IMG/VR virus record: IMGVR_UViG_3300009159_000226
Location: 1 to 29,151 of that record
DNA from: a virus
DNA length: 29,151 bases
Strand: one strand, 5' to 3'
In this document: piece by piece, positions 14,501 to 20,780 of the stretch
Numbering within the stretch: position 1 is the stretch's first letter
Layout: every line of letters starts with the position of its first letter
Notes under the pieces: generated by a model
Told to the model about the DNA's origin: nothing
What the model saw: only the letters and a program-made list of their open reading frames with translations
Database searches by the model: none
Made by a program: the position numbers and the translations under genes

Positions 14501-14865
14501 TCTGCTTGAGTGCCAGTTGCTGTATCTAAAATTACTGCAGTAATTCCTGATGTTGCACCAGTTACAGTATCGCCAACATAATCTGCTAATTCATCATTGA
14601 CCACTCCAGCATCGAGGATCTTAACGAATGCTCTCTGAGAATCTAGTTTGAATTCACAACCTTGGACGACTGAACCATTCTTAAAAATGTGGTCACCGAA
14701 TTTACCGACCTGATCTTGCAGAATAGATTGTAGTGCAGTCAGTTCTCTTGCTTGGACTGCATATCCAGGTCTAAATAGAATTCTATTATAATTGTTTACA
14801 ATCGCACCAATCAATGGTTCATTAGAATCATCATAATACGGTGAGACGTTTAAATTCAGTGCCAT
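8575..14865 (-). CDS. Very large DUF4815-type virion structural protein (probable baseplate, gp10-like position)
   Basis: 2096 residues, ATG at 14865, 13 bases after the gp8 stop. The N-terminus (PYYDDSNEP, NRILFRPGYAVQARELTALQ) is typical of DUF4815 structural proteins in T4-like phages of aquatic bacteria. Residues ~1328-1435 are a low-complexity hinge: Asn/Val/Thr repeats (NTVVDNTVINNTTITN), then Pro-rich (TTPPVTPIPEVVV), then a glycine run (GGFGGFGG). From ~1448 a beta-rich domain follows (AQTFYVEGMPFGCYVTNLDV). Around 1638-1693 there are two GxGY repeats, and ~1695-1783 is an 89-residue module also found in the gp7-like protein. The C-terminus (VVLDDGQDAEDLKVYLSN, VIPRVRELRAIALQV) again matches the family. 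In T4 the gene after gp8 is gp9 then gp10, so a peripheral baseplate role is likely. Family membership is from memory; the exact role is inferred. Confidence 0.75.
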   Translation of the reverse strand: MALNLNVSPYYDDSNEPLIGAIVNNYNRILFRPGYAVQARELTALQSILQDQVGKFGDHIFKNGSVVQGCEFKLDSQRAFVKILDAGVVNDELADYVGDTVTGATSGITAVILDTATGTQAESPDLKTLYLRYTSGDGSTTAVHFTGGETLTVTSTTAGRNGDTFVVDTTYDSAEPTNSYWGLASALTVDNGIVYIDGKFVNHETQTIILSKYSNLPSVKVGFQIVEDTVSSEDDPFLQDPAQGSFNYAAPGADRYRVTTTLVAYESTDTIPPTFNQLVEIISGEVQRIYTANIYGELGKNMARRTYDESGNYAVRQFPVLIKEHLNVDSNNGLRALNTVDPERGGSKDLLAIGLEAGKAYVRGYEHETFQTEYVVVPKGLTTVNQQEIPISTAYGNYILVDEFCGMWDLNTGDKVSLRSAAAGAITATTFSATAAAGSQVGTARVKQIVYESGTVGTAAAEYRLYLYDIAMSSGDFKDVRGIFYNDTADGHADIVLVGGNAVLQETSFNKSLYRIPARATKTIAPSAVYDNSFIYTKEFDGELNASGQVTITLTGDETFPYAAGGFTSTIINNNFTMIMKEAATINSVSRPIGSNIALTAATFTRNSAQSITIDLVGAVTSAPKTVKLYVNVQTANANPVLKVLREDRYAIINTNTHPSTSGGTYSLGLSDVYRIKNIFIGANTDSDSAVVAAGVDIASSFTLDNGQRDNEYRNARIIKKPSAPSLVNKKLVVKLDFFTHDGASADGTFFVVDSYPIDDTGATAGTIKTQDIPIYKSPLTGETYDLRDTLDFRVRYTDSAANSTTVGSATTNPTESTTLTAPSVGITNPVPTEQFITDLEYYLGRTDRLIIDSEGVFSTIYGTPSLTPGIPAEPDNCMSLAIITIPPYPSLAPNVAKSVNRPDYGVTFRSIDNRRYTMRDIGVLEQRINRLEYYTSLSLLEKAASDLSIPDGSGLDRFKNGILVDAFTGHNIGNVFDSAYHISIDPVKKELRPFFYLENIDLAFDYTNSTNVYKTGDLITLPYANVMMTENTSASKPRNCVGELLFNYIGNMELDPPVDNWTDTSLQPDVSVNFDGNYDAWENMADAWGTQYGDWQDVVTGRTATGQTSQTVAGNTQIRGDTLFQEQTQVITTTTEQRQTRQGVSLSVTPETQSQRIGARVTDTSIIPFMRSVVVTFIAKRMKPNTRVFPFFDGIGVATHCRPLSFDPNTDITPTDPAAYSSYIDGAYGDPLITNAQGICVGQFRIPAATFRTGDKNFRLCDDEFNRDAFITTASMQTWSANGLSQSVQDTVVSTRVANVTVNTISDSRSVFETSTTENRLADRNVGVVQTTVNNTFTSVNNITNIDNTVVDNTVINNTTITNIIQNPPAIVTTPPVTPIPEVVVIPETPTPNPCEPVTTCTPAQEIQIGGFGGFGGLVFGSFETITLPEICNTVSPCAPAFRGRDPIAQTFYVEGMPFGCYVTNLDVYFKTKSSSAPITLQLREVVNGYPGNRVIPFGEVTLNPGDVSVSATAATATTFTFPSPVYLQNNTEYCFVLLPAGNNPEYNIWVSELGENELGTENRISEQPHVGVLFTSANDRSWTAHQAEDIKFTLRRANFAINTVGSLVMKNMDVDFLKFDSFTNGNFEAGDIIHGFSFNITNAGSGYTNGTITHTLSGGGATTNATVAVTIAGGAVTNVVVTNPGAGYNTTPGTLAATVATSGTAGQFTCGASSLSVGDTVTITGTRAGTGTITGYTTGTVYKVSAVTGTSPNVTGFTLRTSGNAAIVTTAGTLTGLTYTTATNPTLTISSGSGSAAAVAVTLNRGFVKQYDSLYNVGKILVNSGSFTAADIIGNGTSYAEITEIENKQLNVLETNIGAIDHTPATIAWSVAPTATGAGAGGTTFEGINFGQEYELSYEAQIYSYSNEQADLDGDKSLTVRAGMLTQTSTVSPVIDTRKCSIIAIANDVNNLTTTETGNNGSAASKYISRRVVLDDGQDAEDLKVYLSNQIPVGCDVKVYGKFQEATDPSNFDDLAWIELEAVNLPLNTTAKSGYVEYQYTIPTANKNAGVLEYTVGSVTYSGYKSFAVKVIPLSTNSSVIPRVRELRAIALQV
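9518..9783 (-). repeat. 89-codon shuffled module, copy in the 2096-aa protein
   Basis: 266 bp encoding the module that begins GTLAATVATSGTAGQFTCGA and ends TAGTLTGLTY. It aligns without gaps to 18373-18638 and 19420-19685 in the gp7-like gene. The stretch 9728-9783 differs by one base each from 18583-18638 and 19741-19796. Confidence 0.85.
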
Positions 14866-14878
14866 GTTTTATTTCTCT

Positions 14879-16492
14879 CTAAAACTTTAGAATTGCTCTA
14901 ATTTTCTCTACCTGATCTTCTTGACGAACAATGAATTCTCTGTTATCCAGATATATAATTTCGCCTGTTTTGTTGTCAATTTCAGGTTCTACCACACTAT
15001 TTATAGTCAATCCACTCAAGGATTGGTCAACATTAGCGAGTATACTAGAAGATGTTATTAATGGAATTATAGGAAGAAGGTATATACTTTCTAAGGATCC
15101 ATTGTTATTAGCATCAACTTTTTGGACAACAATAAATTTACCACCGCTGTCAGTTGTAATCACGTCATCCAAGGCATAACTAGCGGGAGATGAAGTGTTA
15201 ATAATGTAACAGCAGGTTCCCGTAGAATCTTGAAAATTATTATTAGTATCAAAAATTAATGGATTTTTCACCAATCCGATTTGTCGGAAATCATTATTTA
15301 GAAACAAATCAGCAGTGTCATTTGTTAAATTGACAGAGAATCCAACATTAGTTGCAAACAGTTCTTTTTGCGCATTCGCACCATGACCTGCTCTTGGTGA
15401 AATAACTGCAATTAAACTGGCGCCAGTACCTTCTGCACCCGCGATGGTAATGTCAGCAAAGGTATACCCAGTACCACGATTTGTTATGGTAATTGAAAGA
15501 ATTGCTCCATCATCTGGATCAATTTCTAGTGTTGCTTCTGCACCAGAACCATCACCAATGATTGAAAGGGTGGCGTCGCCTTCTACGTAATCGATACCGC
15601 CAGAAAGAATTTCTATGCGATCAATTGTTCCTGGAATAGCAGCATTCTCAACGTTTTGTTGTGCTGTACCAGACTCAGTAGCGCCCAATGTAACGGAAGC
15701 CGCAGCGCCAGATCCACCACCACCTGAAAATGTGATATACGCAAAACTATAACCTTCGCCTGAATTTGATATAGTTATAGCAGTAACCAGACCAGCACTA
15801 ACAGTAGCAGTTGCAACTGCACCAGTACCATCACCATTTATGATAACGGTTGGTGCAGTTTCATATGAAGAACCAGCATTAGTAATAGTAATAGTATCAA
15901 TTTGTCCATTAACATCAAATGCAGGATCACCAGAACCTGCAATCTTTCTCACAGGGATATATTCTGGCGTAAGAAACTTTGTCTTATCTGATGCTTCAAC
16001 CTTAAACATAAACTTCCAAATATATCCATCTGCTGTTTCAATTGCAGAAGTGGAAGTTCCTGTGGGTTTGGTGGTGCTTTGTGCATTACTATTATTGAAG
16101 ATACATTTATAGACGTGATCATCATCAGTCAGTACATAAAATTCTGCATCTTTGAGCGATGCAGCACCACTGTTTGCAGTATATACTTCATCATCAGGAT
16201 CTAGTTCGCCGTACTTATCATCATACTGATCATATACAGTTCCAGATGCCCAATTAATTCTAGGAATCATAAGAACTGTGTCGCTTGATTGGATACGTTT
16301 AACGAACAGCATGTTTCTACTTGACGTGCTCGCATAACGCACAGAATCCACTGGATCTTCAGGTGATTCTTCATCACCCCACTCAGTTGTTCTGCCTACA
16401 AAGAAATAGAAGAAGTCGTTCTCGTTGTAAATATCACGATAAAGACTTCTTGCTATTTCTGTGCGACCTGCTGATCGTAGAAGAAGTGTCAT
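14879..16492 (-). CDS. gp8: Baseplate wedge protein gp8, with a repeat insertion
   Basis: 537 residues, ATG at 16492. Landmarks of T4 gp8 appear in order: FYFFVGRTTEW with PEDPVDS (T4 FITFGRSEPW, PTDS), MIPRINWASG (T4 IPRRDWG), DGYIWKFMFKV followed by TPEYIPVRKI (T4 YVWEYLFEIP, NEYIVVPW), FRQIGLVKNPL (T4 FRQISIITNPL), and the end GEIIYLDNRE with EKIRAILKF (T4 GEMIYMENRP, INILFTF). T4 gp8 is about 334 residues; the excess is mainly an insertion at ~195-362 made of four short beta repeats with a GxGY or similar core (NAGSSYETAP, NSGEGYSFAY, SGGIDYVEGD, NRGTGYTFAD). gp8 joins the gp6/gp7/gp10 wedge of the baseplate. Order after the gp7-like gene fits T4, with one small gene between them. Confidence 0.88.
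   Translation of the reverse strand: MTLLLRSAGRTEIARSLYRDIYNENDFFYFFVGRTTEWGDEESPEDPVDSVRYASTSSRNMLFVKRIQSSDTVLMIPRINWASGTVYDQYDDKYGELDPDDEVYTANSGAASLKDAEFYVLTDDDHVYKCIFNNSNAQSTTKPTGTSTSAIETADGYIWKFMFKVEASDKTKFLTPEYIPVRKIAGSGDPAFDVNGQIDTITITNAGSSYETAPTVIINGDGTGAVATATVSAGLVTAITISNSGEGYSFAYITFSGGGGSGAAASVTLGATESGTAQQNVENAAIPGTIDRIEILSGGIDYVEGDATLSIIGDGSGAEATLEIDPDDGAILSITITNRGTGYTFADITIAGAEGTGASLIAVISPRAGHGANAQKELFATNVGFSVNLTNDTADLFLNNDFRQIGLVKNPLIFDTNNNFQDSTGTCCYIINTSSPASYALDDVITTDSGGKFIVVQKVDANNNGSLESIYLLPIIPLITSSSILANVDQSLSGLTINSVVEPEIDNKTGEIIYLDNREFIVRQEDQVEKIRAILKF
14998..15005 (-). promoter_or_regulatory. T4-type late promoter word TATAAATA
   Basis: A perfect TATAAATA on the minus strand, 133 bp upstream of the 2096-aa gene start (14865), inside the 3' end of gp8. 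Confidence 0.4.
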
Positions 16493-16498
16493 GTTATA

Positions 16499-16948
16499 TT
16501 ACGAGATCGTAACCGTCCAAGTGATTGTCATGCTGTCCGACGCACCCTTGTTAATGACAGCAAATTCAGTACGGCAAAGCATTGTTCCGCTGGTCAGAGC
16601 ATTGAAAATACCCGCTTCAGTAACAGCACCAGTACCTGAACCTGCACCAAAAGTTGCAACATAGGCAATAGCATTTGCTGTTACGGTTGTTGAAGTCAGA
16701 GCAACACGTGCACCAAGTGGAGTTTCTAGAGCAGTATCACCTGCTGCTGGGTTGGTAGTTCCTGATCCAACACCCATGTGCGTCATAGCAGCAAGAGTGG
16801 TGTCTTTCATGCGCGAAGCAATATAAGCAAGACCAGTATTAACAACAAGGTTAGGAACAGTCACTTCTTGCTTGACATTCCCTGCTTCGTCGCGAAGAAC
16901 GATGTTTAGTTCGCCCTTAGTACCTTTTACGTTTTCGATTAGTTTCAT
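16499..16948 (-). CDS. Small phage structural (tail-associated) protein
   Basis: 149 residues, ATG at 16948 after a GAAGGT site. The sequence follows a pattern shared by many small phage tail proteins: MTHMGVGSGTTNPAAGDTAL, then ETPLGARVALTS, a beta strand AYVATFGAGSGTGAVTEAGI, FNALTSGTMLCRTEF and a C-terminal strand SDSMTITWTVTIS. Such proteins form a compact beta domain near tail fibres or baseplates. No enzymatic motif is present. It lies between the gp7-like gene and gp8, a position without a counterpart in T4, so it is an inserted gene; a decoration, plug or fibre-attachment role is possible. Two TATAAATA words lie 136 and 288 bp upstream. Function beyond 'structural' cannot be given. 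Confidence 0.7.
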   Translation of the reverse strand: MKLIENVKGTKGELNIVLRDEAGNVKQEVTVPNLVVNTGLAYIASRMKDTTLAAMTHMGVGSGTTNPAAGDTALETPLGARVALTSTTVTANAIAYVATFGAGSGTGAVTEAGIFNALTSGTMLCRTEFAVINKGASDSMTITWTVTIS

Positions 16949-16964
16949 TTGATTTACCTTCTTC

Positions 16965-19900
16965 TTAGTTAAAGTATGTTACTTGACCCACATAGTCCGA
17001 ACCGAAGTCACCATTGACGTAATCTTGTGTATTCACTATACCATCTTCGGTGACTGATACTGTTTCGAATAGTCCTTTGAGTATATTTATAAGCGATTGT
17101 TCAGTAGCAGCAATGGAATCTATCGTTGCAGTATCATTTGCGACGATTAATAATTCAGTAGCACCTGCATCATCGGTTTTAACCAGATATGGAATTATGC
17201 CAATGGTATCAGTTGATGTAACGGAATCAGTCAAATATTTATACAGATGATTGGTTGAAGTTTCCGCTGCTGTCGCTACATCTGTTTCAGGTTTTTCGAT
17301 ACCAGCATTGGCATACTCATTAGATATTACGGATTCTGCAAACGTTCTATAATACTCTACAGTTCTGGTGAATGTATCTGAATTGATTACTGTATCCGTC
17401 AGAGATTTATCTATACCAATCGCTTGCGAGTCTGCAGAGTTTACAGTATCAGCAAGAACCTTCGCGAAATCAAATTCAGTAGTATCTGCTGAAACATAAT
17501 TTTCATCAAAGAAATCTTCGGCGTATGGATCTTGCAGGAAAATTGTTTCTTGTAGAACCTTATCAAAATCAGTAATTGCATTTTCAGCAGTAATTGTTGT
17601 TTCGTTTACTTCTCTGACATATTGGACAACACGATCGAACACATCCAGTGTTTCTGTAGTATCATCTTCGGTTCCATAGATACCAACAGTAAAATCAAGA
17701 GATGCTATATCTGTTGCTGTAGCAACATCAGACAATACCTTAAAGACATGACTACTATTTGCCTCTGCTACTGTTGCAGAGTCAGTAAGAACTTTGATGA
17801 AGTTCACTGCGAAGTAGAATTCGTTATTACGAGTAATGCCACCCGACGCAGAAAGTTCTTCAAGCACGAACTCATAGATATGTAGCGGTTGTATTGGTGT
17901 TGTAATGAATTGATTAAAGTCAACCGTCTGCTCAATGGTAAGTTCACCGAAGATTGCAGTACCTGCTGGGTGAGTAGTATTCTTGACAATATCCAACCAT
18001 TTATTGGATGGAACATTTGAGCGTATTACATATGAGTAGTTCTGGTAATAGAAGTTATCCTGTAGTCTGTTGACGTTCGACAACATACCACGCGAGTCTC
18101 TAAATCTACCTGTCTTGACATTCACAGCGCCTGTGGTAAACGACAGAGTAGCAGTACACCCAAGTGCTGATTCTATATCTACTGTAAACGTTCCACGCTC
18201 GAAATCAAACCCTGTATCGAAAATACTAACTGCAGTAGGACAACCATCAACATCAATCGCATCTATACGAATTGATGCCTTGTTATCTCTACCAACAAGA
18301 GTATATGGGTTCAGCGTAGTGTCAGTTTCGTTATATTTGTTTAAAAAGTATCCCGAACTACTAGGCGTTGACGTCGTATATGTTAGACCTGTTAACGTAC
18401 CAGCAGTAGTTACGATTGCGACGTTAGCTTCAGTTGTTAGCGTAAATCCAGTAACATTCGGTGAGGTACCAGTTACAGCAGAAACTCTATAAACAGTTCC
18501 TGTCGTGTACCCTGTAATGGTACCAGAACCTGCACGAGTCCCAGTAATTGTTATACGATCATTAACTGCAAGTGTTGATGCGCCACAAGTAAACTGACCA
18601 GCGGTACCAGAAGTAGCAACAGTCGCTGCTAGAGTTCCAGTTGTTCCTGAATTAAATTCTACGGTATATGAACCTACTGATCCAGATTCATCGATTGAGT
18701 AAATATCACCAACTGAGAATCCGCATGGTGGTGTTCCACTACAATCAATAACATCAACAGTCGAAAGTTGACGAACAATATATCCATATAGAGTTGTCGT
18801 AGTTCCAGAAACTATCTCAACTTTAGTTCTTATCGCTTCCGTGGAAAATGTGACAGCAGGTGCTGTTGAATACCCAGATCCACCGTTTACGACTATTACG
18901 TGTGATATTTCATTAGTATCTGTAAGGATTGCTCTAGCAGTTGCAGATGTTCCCGTTGCTGAGGTAAATTGTACTGCAGGTGCTGCAAAATATCCATTAC
19001 CACTATCAGTAACAGAGGCATACAATAGTTGACTTCCTGAACCAACAATGGTAAGATCGACGGCTGTGCCAAGTGTAGCATTTCCTGCGCTCGTAGCAAG
19101 TTTGATGGTATTAACATCAACTACTATGACGAAGTATACAGCGTAATTGGTAAGACCAGTTACAATTGTCCCACCATTTTTATCATAGATAACCACATCA
19201 CCTGTAGAATACCCATGAGAAGGAACAGTAATAGTATTACTCGTTAAGTTAATACCTGTTGCAGTCGCATATGTTAACCCTGTTAACTTACCAGCAGTAG
19301 TTACGAGTGGAACACCAGATTGAGTGGTTAGTGTAAATCCAGAAACATTCGGTGAGGTGCCAGTTACAGCAGAAACTCTATATGTGGTTCCTGTGGTATA
19401 TCCAGTAATAGTGCCTGTGGTTGTATATGTTAGACCTGTTAATGTACCAGCAGTAGTTACGAGTGCGGTATTAGATTGAGTAGTTAGCGTAAATCCAGTA
19501 ACGTTCGGCGATGTCCCAGTTACAGCAGAAACCTTATATGTTGTTCCTGTTGTATAACCAGTGATTGTAGCAGTACCGCCTTTAGTACCAGTGATCGTTA
19601 CGAGATCATTGACTGCAAGTGTTGATGCACCACAAGTAAATTGCCCAGCAGTTCCGGAGACAGCAACAGTTGCTGCCAGAGTTGCAACTCCAGGTGTCCC
19701 AGTAATTGTAAGACGATCACCAACAGCTAGAGTTGATGCGCCGCAAGTAAACTGACCAGCAGTACCAGAAGTAGCAACAGTCGCTGCTAGAGTTCCTGCT
19801 GTTGTAATACTACTAAATGTCTTGCTAGTTTCTCCGACTATCGCCTTGACTTGACCGCCAGAAACTAAAGCATTCGCAGAAGCACCAGCACCTGGAACTC

Positions 19901-20777
19901 GAATTGTTGCAGTTTTAGGTAAACTTGTTACCAACTCGTAAACTGCGGGAGATACATATGCGAATTTAGTTACATTACTTATGTTAGTTTCAACAGTTCG
20001 CTCATATGTTACTGATGAGACATTCTCATAGTATGTAATTCTAGCCGTTTTACCATTTAAGTCAAATGGATTTGCTGTGATATCTGAATCGATTGCAAGT
20101 TTTAATGTTATGTCTTCAATCCAGATACCATCAGATGCACGAAGCACCTGTTCAGATGGATAAAAGATTTCTGTACGTTCATTGTATAAGATTCTAAAGA
20201 GAAGTTCTATTGCCTTCTCAGAACCTTTTGCTTCATAGAACTGCTTAATGAATTTGATTAATCTTCTGTCATCAATCTGAGCAGTAAGCGGAAAGTTCTG
20301 CGCATACTGGTCCTTAAACTTGGGGATGAACGTATCAAGTGTTCTGTTAATATCAAAATTCTTCTCGTAGTTGAGAAGGAAATTGTTTACCTGATTTTCT
20401 TCATCCAGAAATTCATAATACTTTTCTAGGAACGTGATGAATACAGGATACTCGGTGCGAACAAAATCTGGAAGTTGATTTGCAATCAGATGACTTAGTG
20501 ATTGTTTGAACCCATTGTATTCATCATCAATGTAAACCATGCTCGCAGTTGCTGCAGCACCAGATCCACTACCGCCCGAAAATGTTATGGATGGTGGAGA
20601 AAGATAATCATTACCAGCAAATGTTACTGTTATCGCAGATACTTTACCGTCAGAAACAGTAGCAGTCGCAGTTGCATTACCACCAACTGTTACGGTTGGT
20701 GCAGATGTATATCCCGATCCACCATCAGTGACTGTTATACTGGCAACTTTTTTATAGTATGATGTGGTTTCAGTCAT
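16965..20777 (-). CDS. gp7: gp7-like baseplate wedge protein with large repeat insertions
   Basis: 1270 residues, ATG at 20777, three bases after the gp6 stop codon. Two blocks match the C-terminal half of T4 gp7: residues ~172-200 (FIKQFYEAKGSEKAIELLFR, then ILYN; T4 STKGIEASYKFLFKVLYNEE) and ~903-945 (LQDNFYYQNYSYVIRSNVPS, then NKW and HPAGTAIFG; T4 YINRSRSYYVMKIKSNLPSS, RW, HPVGFGF). In T4 these blocks are about a hundred residues apart; here about 700 residues lie between them. The extra part holds 89-codon modules (328-505 and ~714-801) and GxGY repeats (GNGYFAAP, GGSGYSTAP). The N-terminus has two GxGY-type repeats in place of the long T4 N-terminal region. Residues ~985-1270 form an acidic tail with repeated 'K-x-L-[ST]-D-[ST]-V' units (KVLADTVNSAD, KSLTDTVINSD, KYLTDSVTSTD). 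It follows gp6 as in T4. Confidence 0.78.
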   Translation of the reverse strand: MTETTSYYKKVASITVTDGGSGYTSAPTVTVGGNATATATVSDGKVSAITVTFAGNDYLSPPSITFSGGSGSGAAATASMVYIDDEYNGFKQSLSHLIANQLPDFVRTEYPVFITFLEKYYEFLDEENQVNNFLLNYEKNFDINRTLDTFIPKFKDQYAQNFPLTAQIDDRRLIKFIKQFYEAKGSEKAIELLFRILYNERTEIFYPSEQVLRASDGIWIEDITLKLAIDSDITANPFDLNGKTARITYYENVSSVTYERTVETNISNVTKFAYVSPAVYELVTSLPKTATIRVPGAGASANALVSGGQVKAIVGETSKTFSSITTAGTLAATVATSGTAGQFTCGASTLAVGDRLTITGTPGVATLAATVAVSGTAGQFTCGASTLAVNDLVTITGTKGGTATITGYTTGTTYKVSAVTGTSPNVTGFTLTTQSNTALVTTAGTLTGLTYTTTGTITGYTTGTTYRVSAVTGTSPNVSGFTLTTQSGVPLVTTAGKLTGLTYATATGINLTSNTITVPSHGYSTGDVVIYDKNGGTIVTGLTNYAVYFVIVVDVNTIKLATSAGNATLGTAVDLTIVGSGSQLLYASVTDSGNGYFAAPAVQFTSATGTSATARAILTDTNEISHVIVVNGGSGYSTAPAVTFSTEAIRTKVEIVSGTTTTLYGYIVRQLSTVDVIDCSGTPPCGFSVGDIYSIDESGSVGSYTVEFNSGTTGTLAATVATSGTAGQFTCGASTLAVNDRITITGTRAGSGTITGYTTGTVYRVSAVTGTSPNVTGFTLTTEANVAIVTTAGTLTGLTYTTSTPSSSGYFLNKYNETDTTLNPYTLVGRDNKASIRIDAIDVDGCPTAVSIFDTGFDFERGTFTVDIESALGCTATLSFTTGAVNVKTGRFRDSRGMLSNVNRLQDNFYYQNYSYVIRSNVPSNKWLDIVKNTTHPAGTAIFGELTIEQTVDFNQFITTPIQPLHIYEFVLEELSASGGITRNNEFYFAVNFIKVLTDSATVAEANSSHVFKVLSDVATATDIASLDFTVGIYGTEDDTTETLDVFDRVVQYVREVNETTITAENAITDFDKVLQETIFLQDPYAEDFFDENYVSADTTEFDFAKVLADTVNSADSQAIGIDKSLTDTVINSDTFTRTVEYYRTFAESVISNEYANAGIEKPETDVATAAETSTNHLYKYLTDSVTSTDTIGIIPYLVKTDDAGATELLIVANDTATIDSIAATEQSLINILKGLFETVSVTEDGIVNTQDYVNGDFGSDYVGQVTYFN
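17084..17091 (-). promoter_or_regulatory. T4-type late promoter word TATAAATA
   Basis: A perfect TATAAATA on the minus strand, 136 bp upstream of the 149-aa gene start (16948), inside the 3' end of the gp7-like gene. Confidence 0.4.
17236..17243 (-). promoter_or_regulatory. T4-type late promoter word TATAAATA (second upstream copy)
   Basis: Another perfect TATAAATA on the minus strand, 288 bp upstream of the 149-aa gene start. It is further away than the other copies and may be fortuitous. Confidence 0.25.
18373..18638 (-). repeat. 89-codon shuffled module, single copy in the gp7-like gene
   Basis: 266 bp, gap-free with the copy at 9518-9783 in a different gene. It encodes GTLAATVATSGTAGQFTCGA through TGLTYTT at residues ~714-801. 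Confidence 0.85.
19264..19796 (-). repeat. Nested pair of the 89-codon module in the gp7-like gene
   Basis: In coding order: the first 37 codons of a module (19796-19686), a complete module (19685-19420), then the remaining 52 codons (19419-19264). The two partial pieces, 111 and 156 bp, add up to exactly one 267-bp module, so a complete copy sits in frame inside another, after the ITGT segment. Confidence 0.8.
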
Positions 20778-20780
20778 CTA

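Noticed and set aside
9518-19796. The shared module as an insertion sequence, intron or intein
   Set aside because: There are no terminal inverted repeats, no transposase or endonuclease, and no splice motifs; the copies are part of the beta-rich protein sequence and keep the frame.
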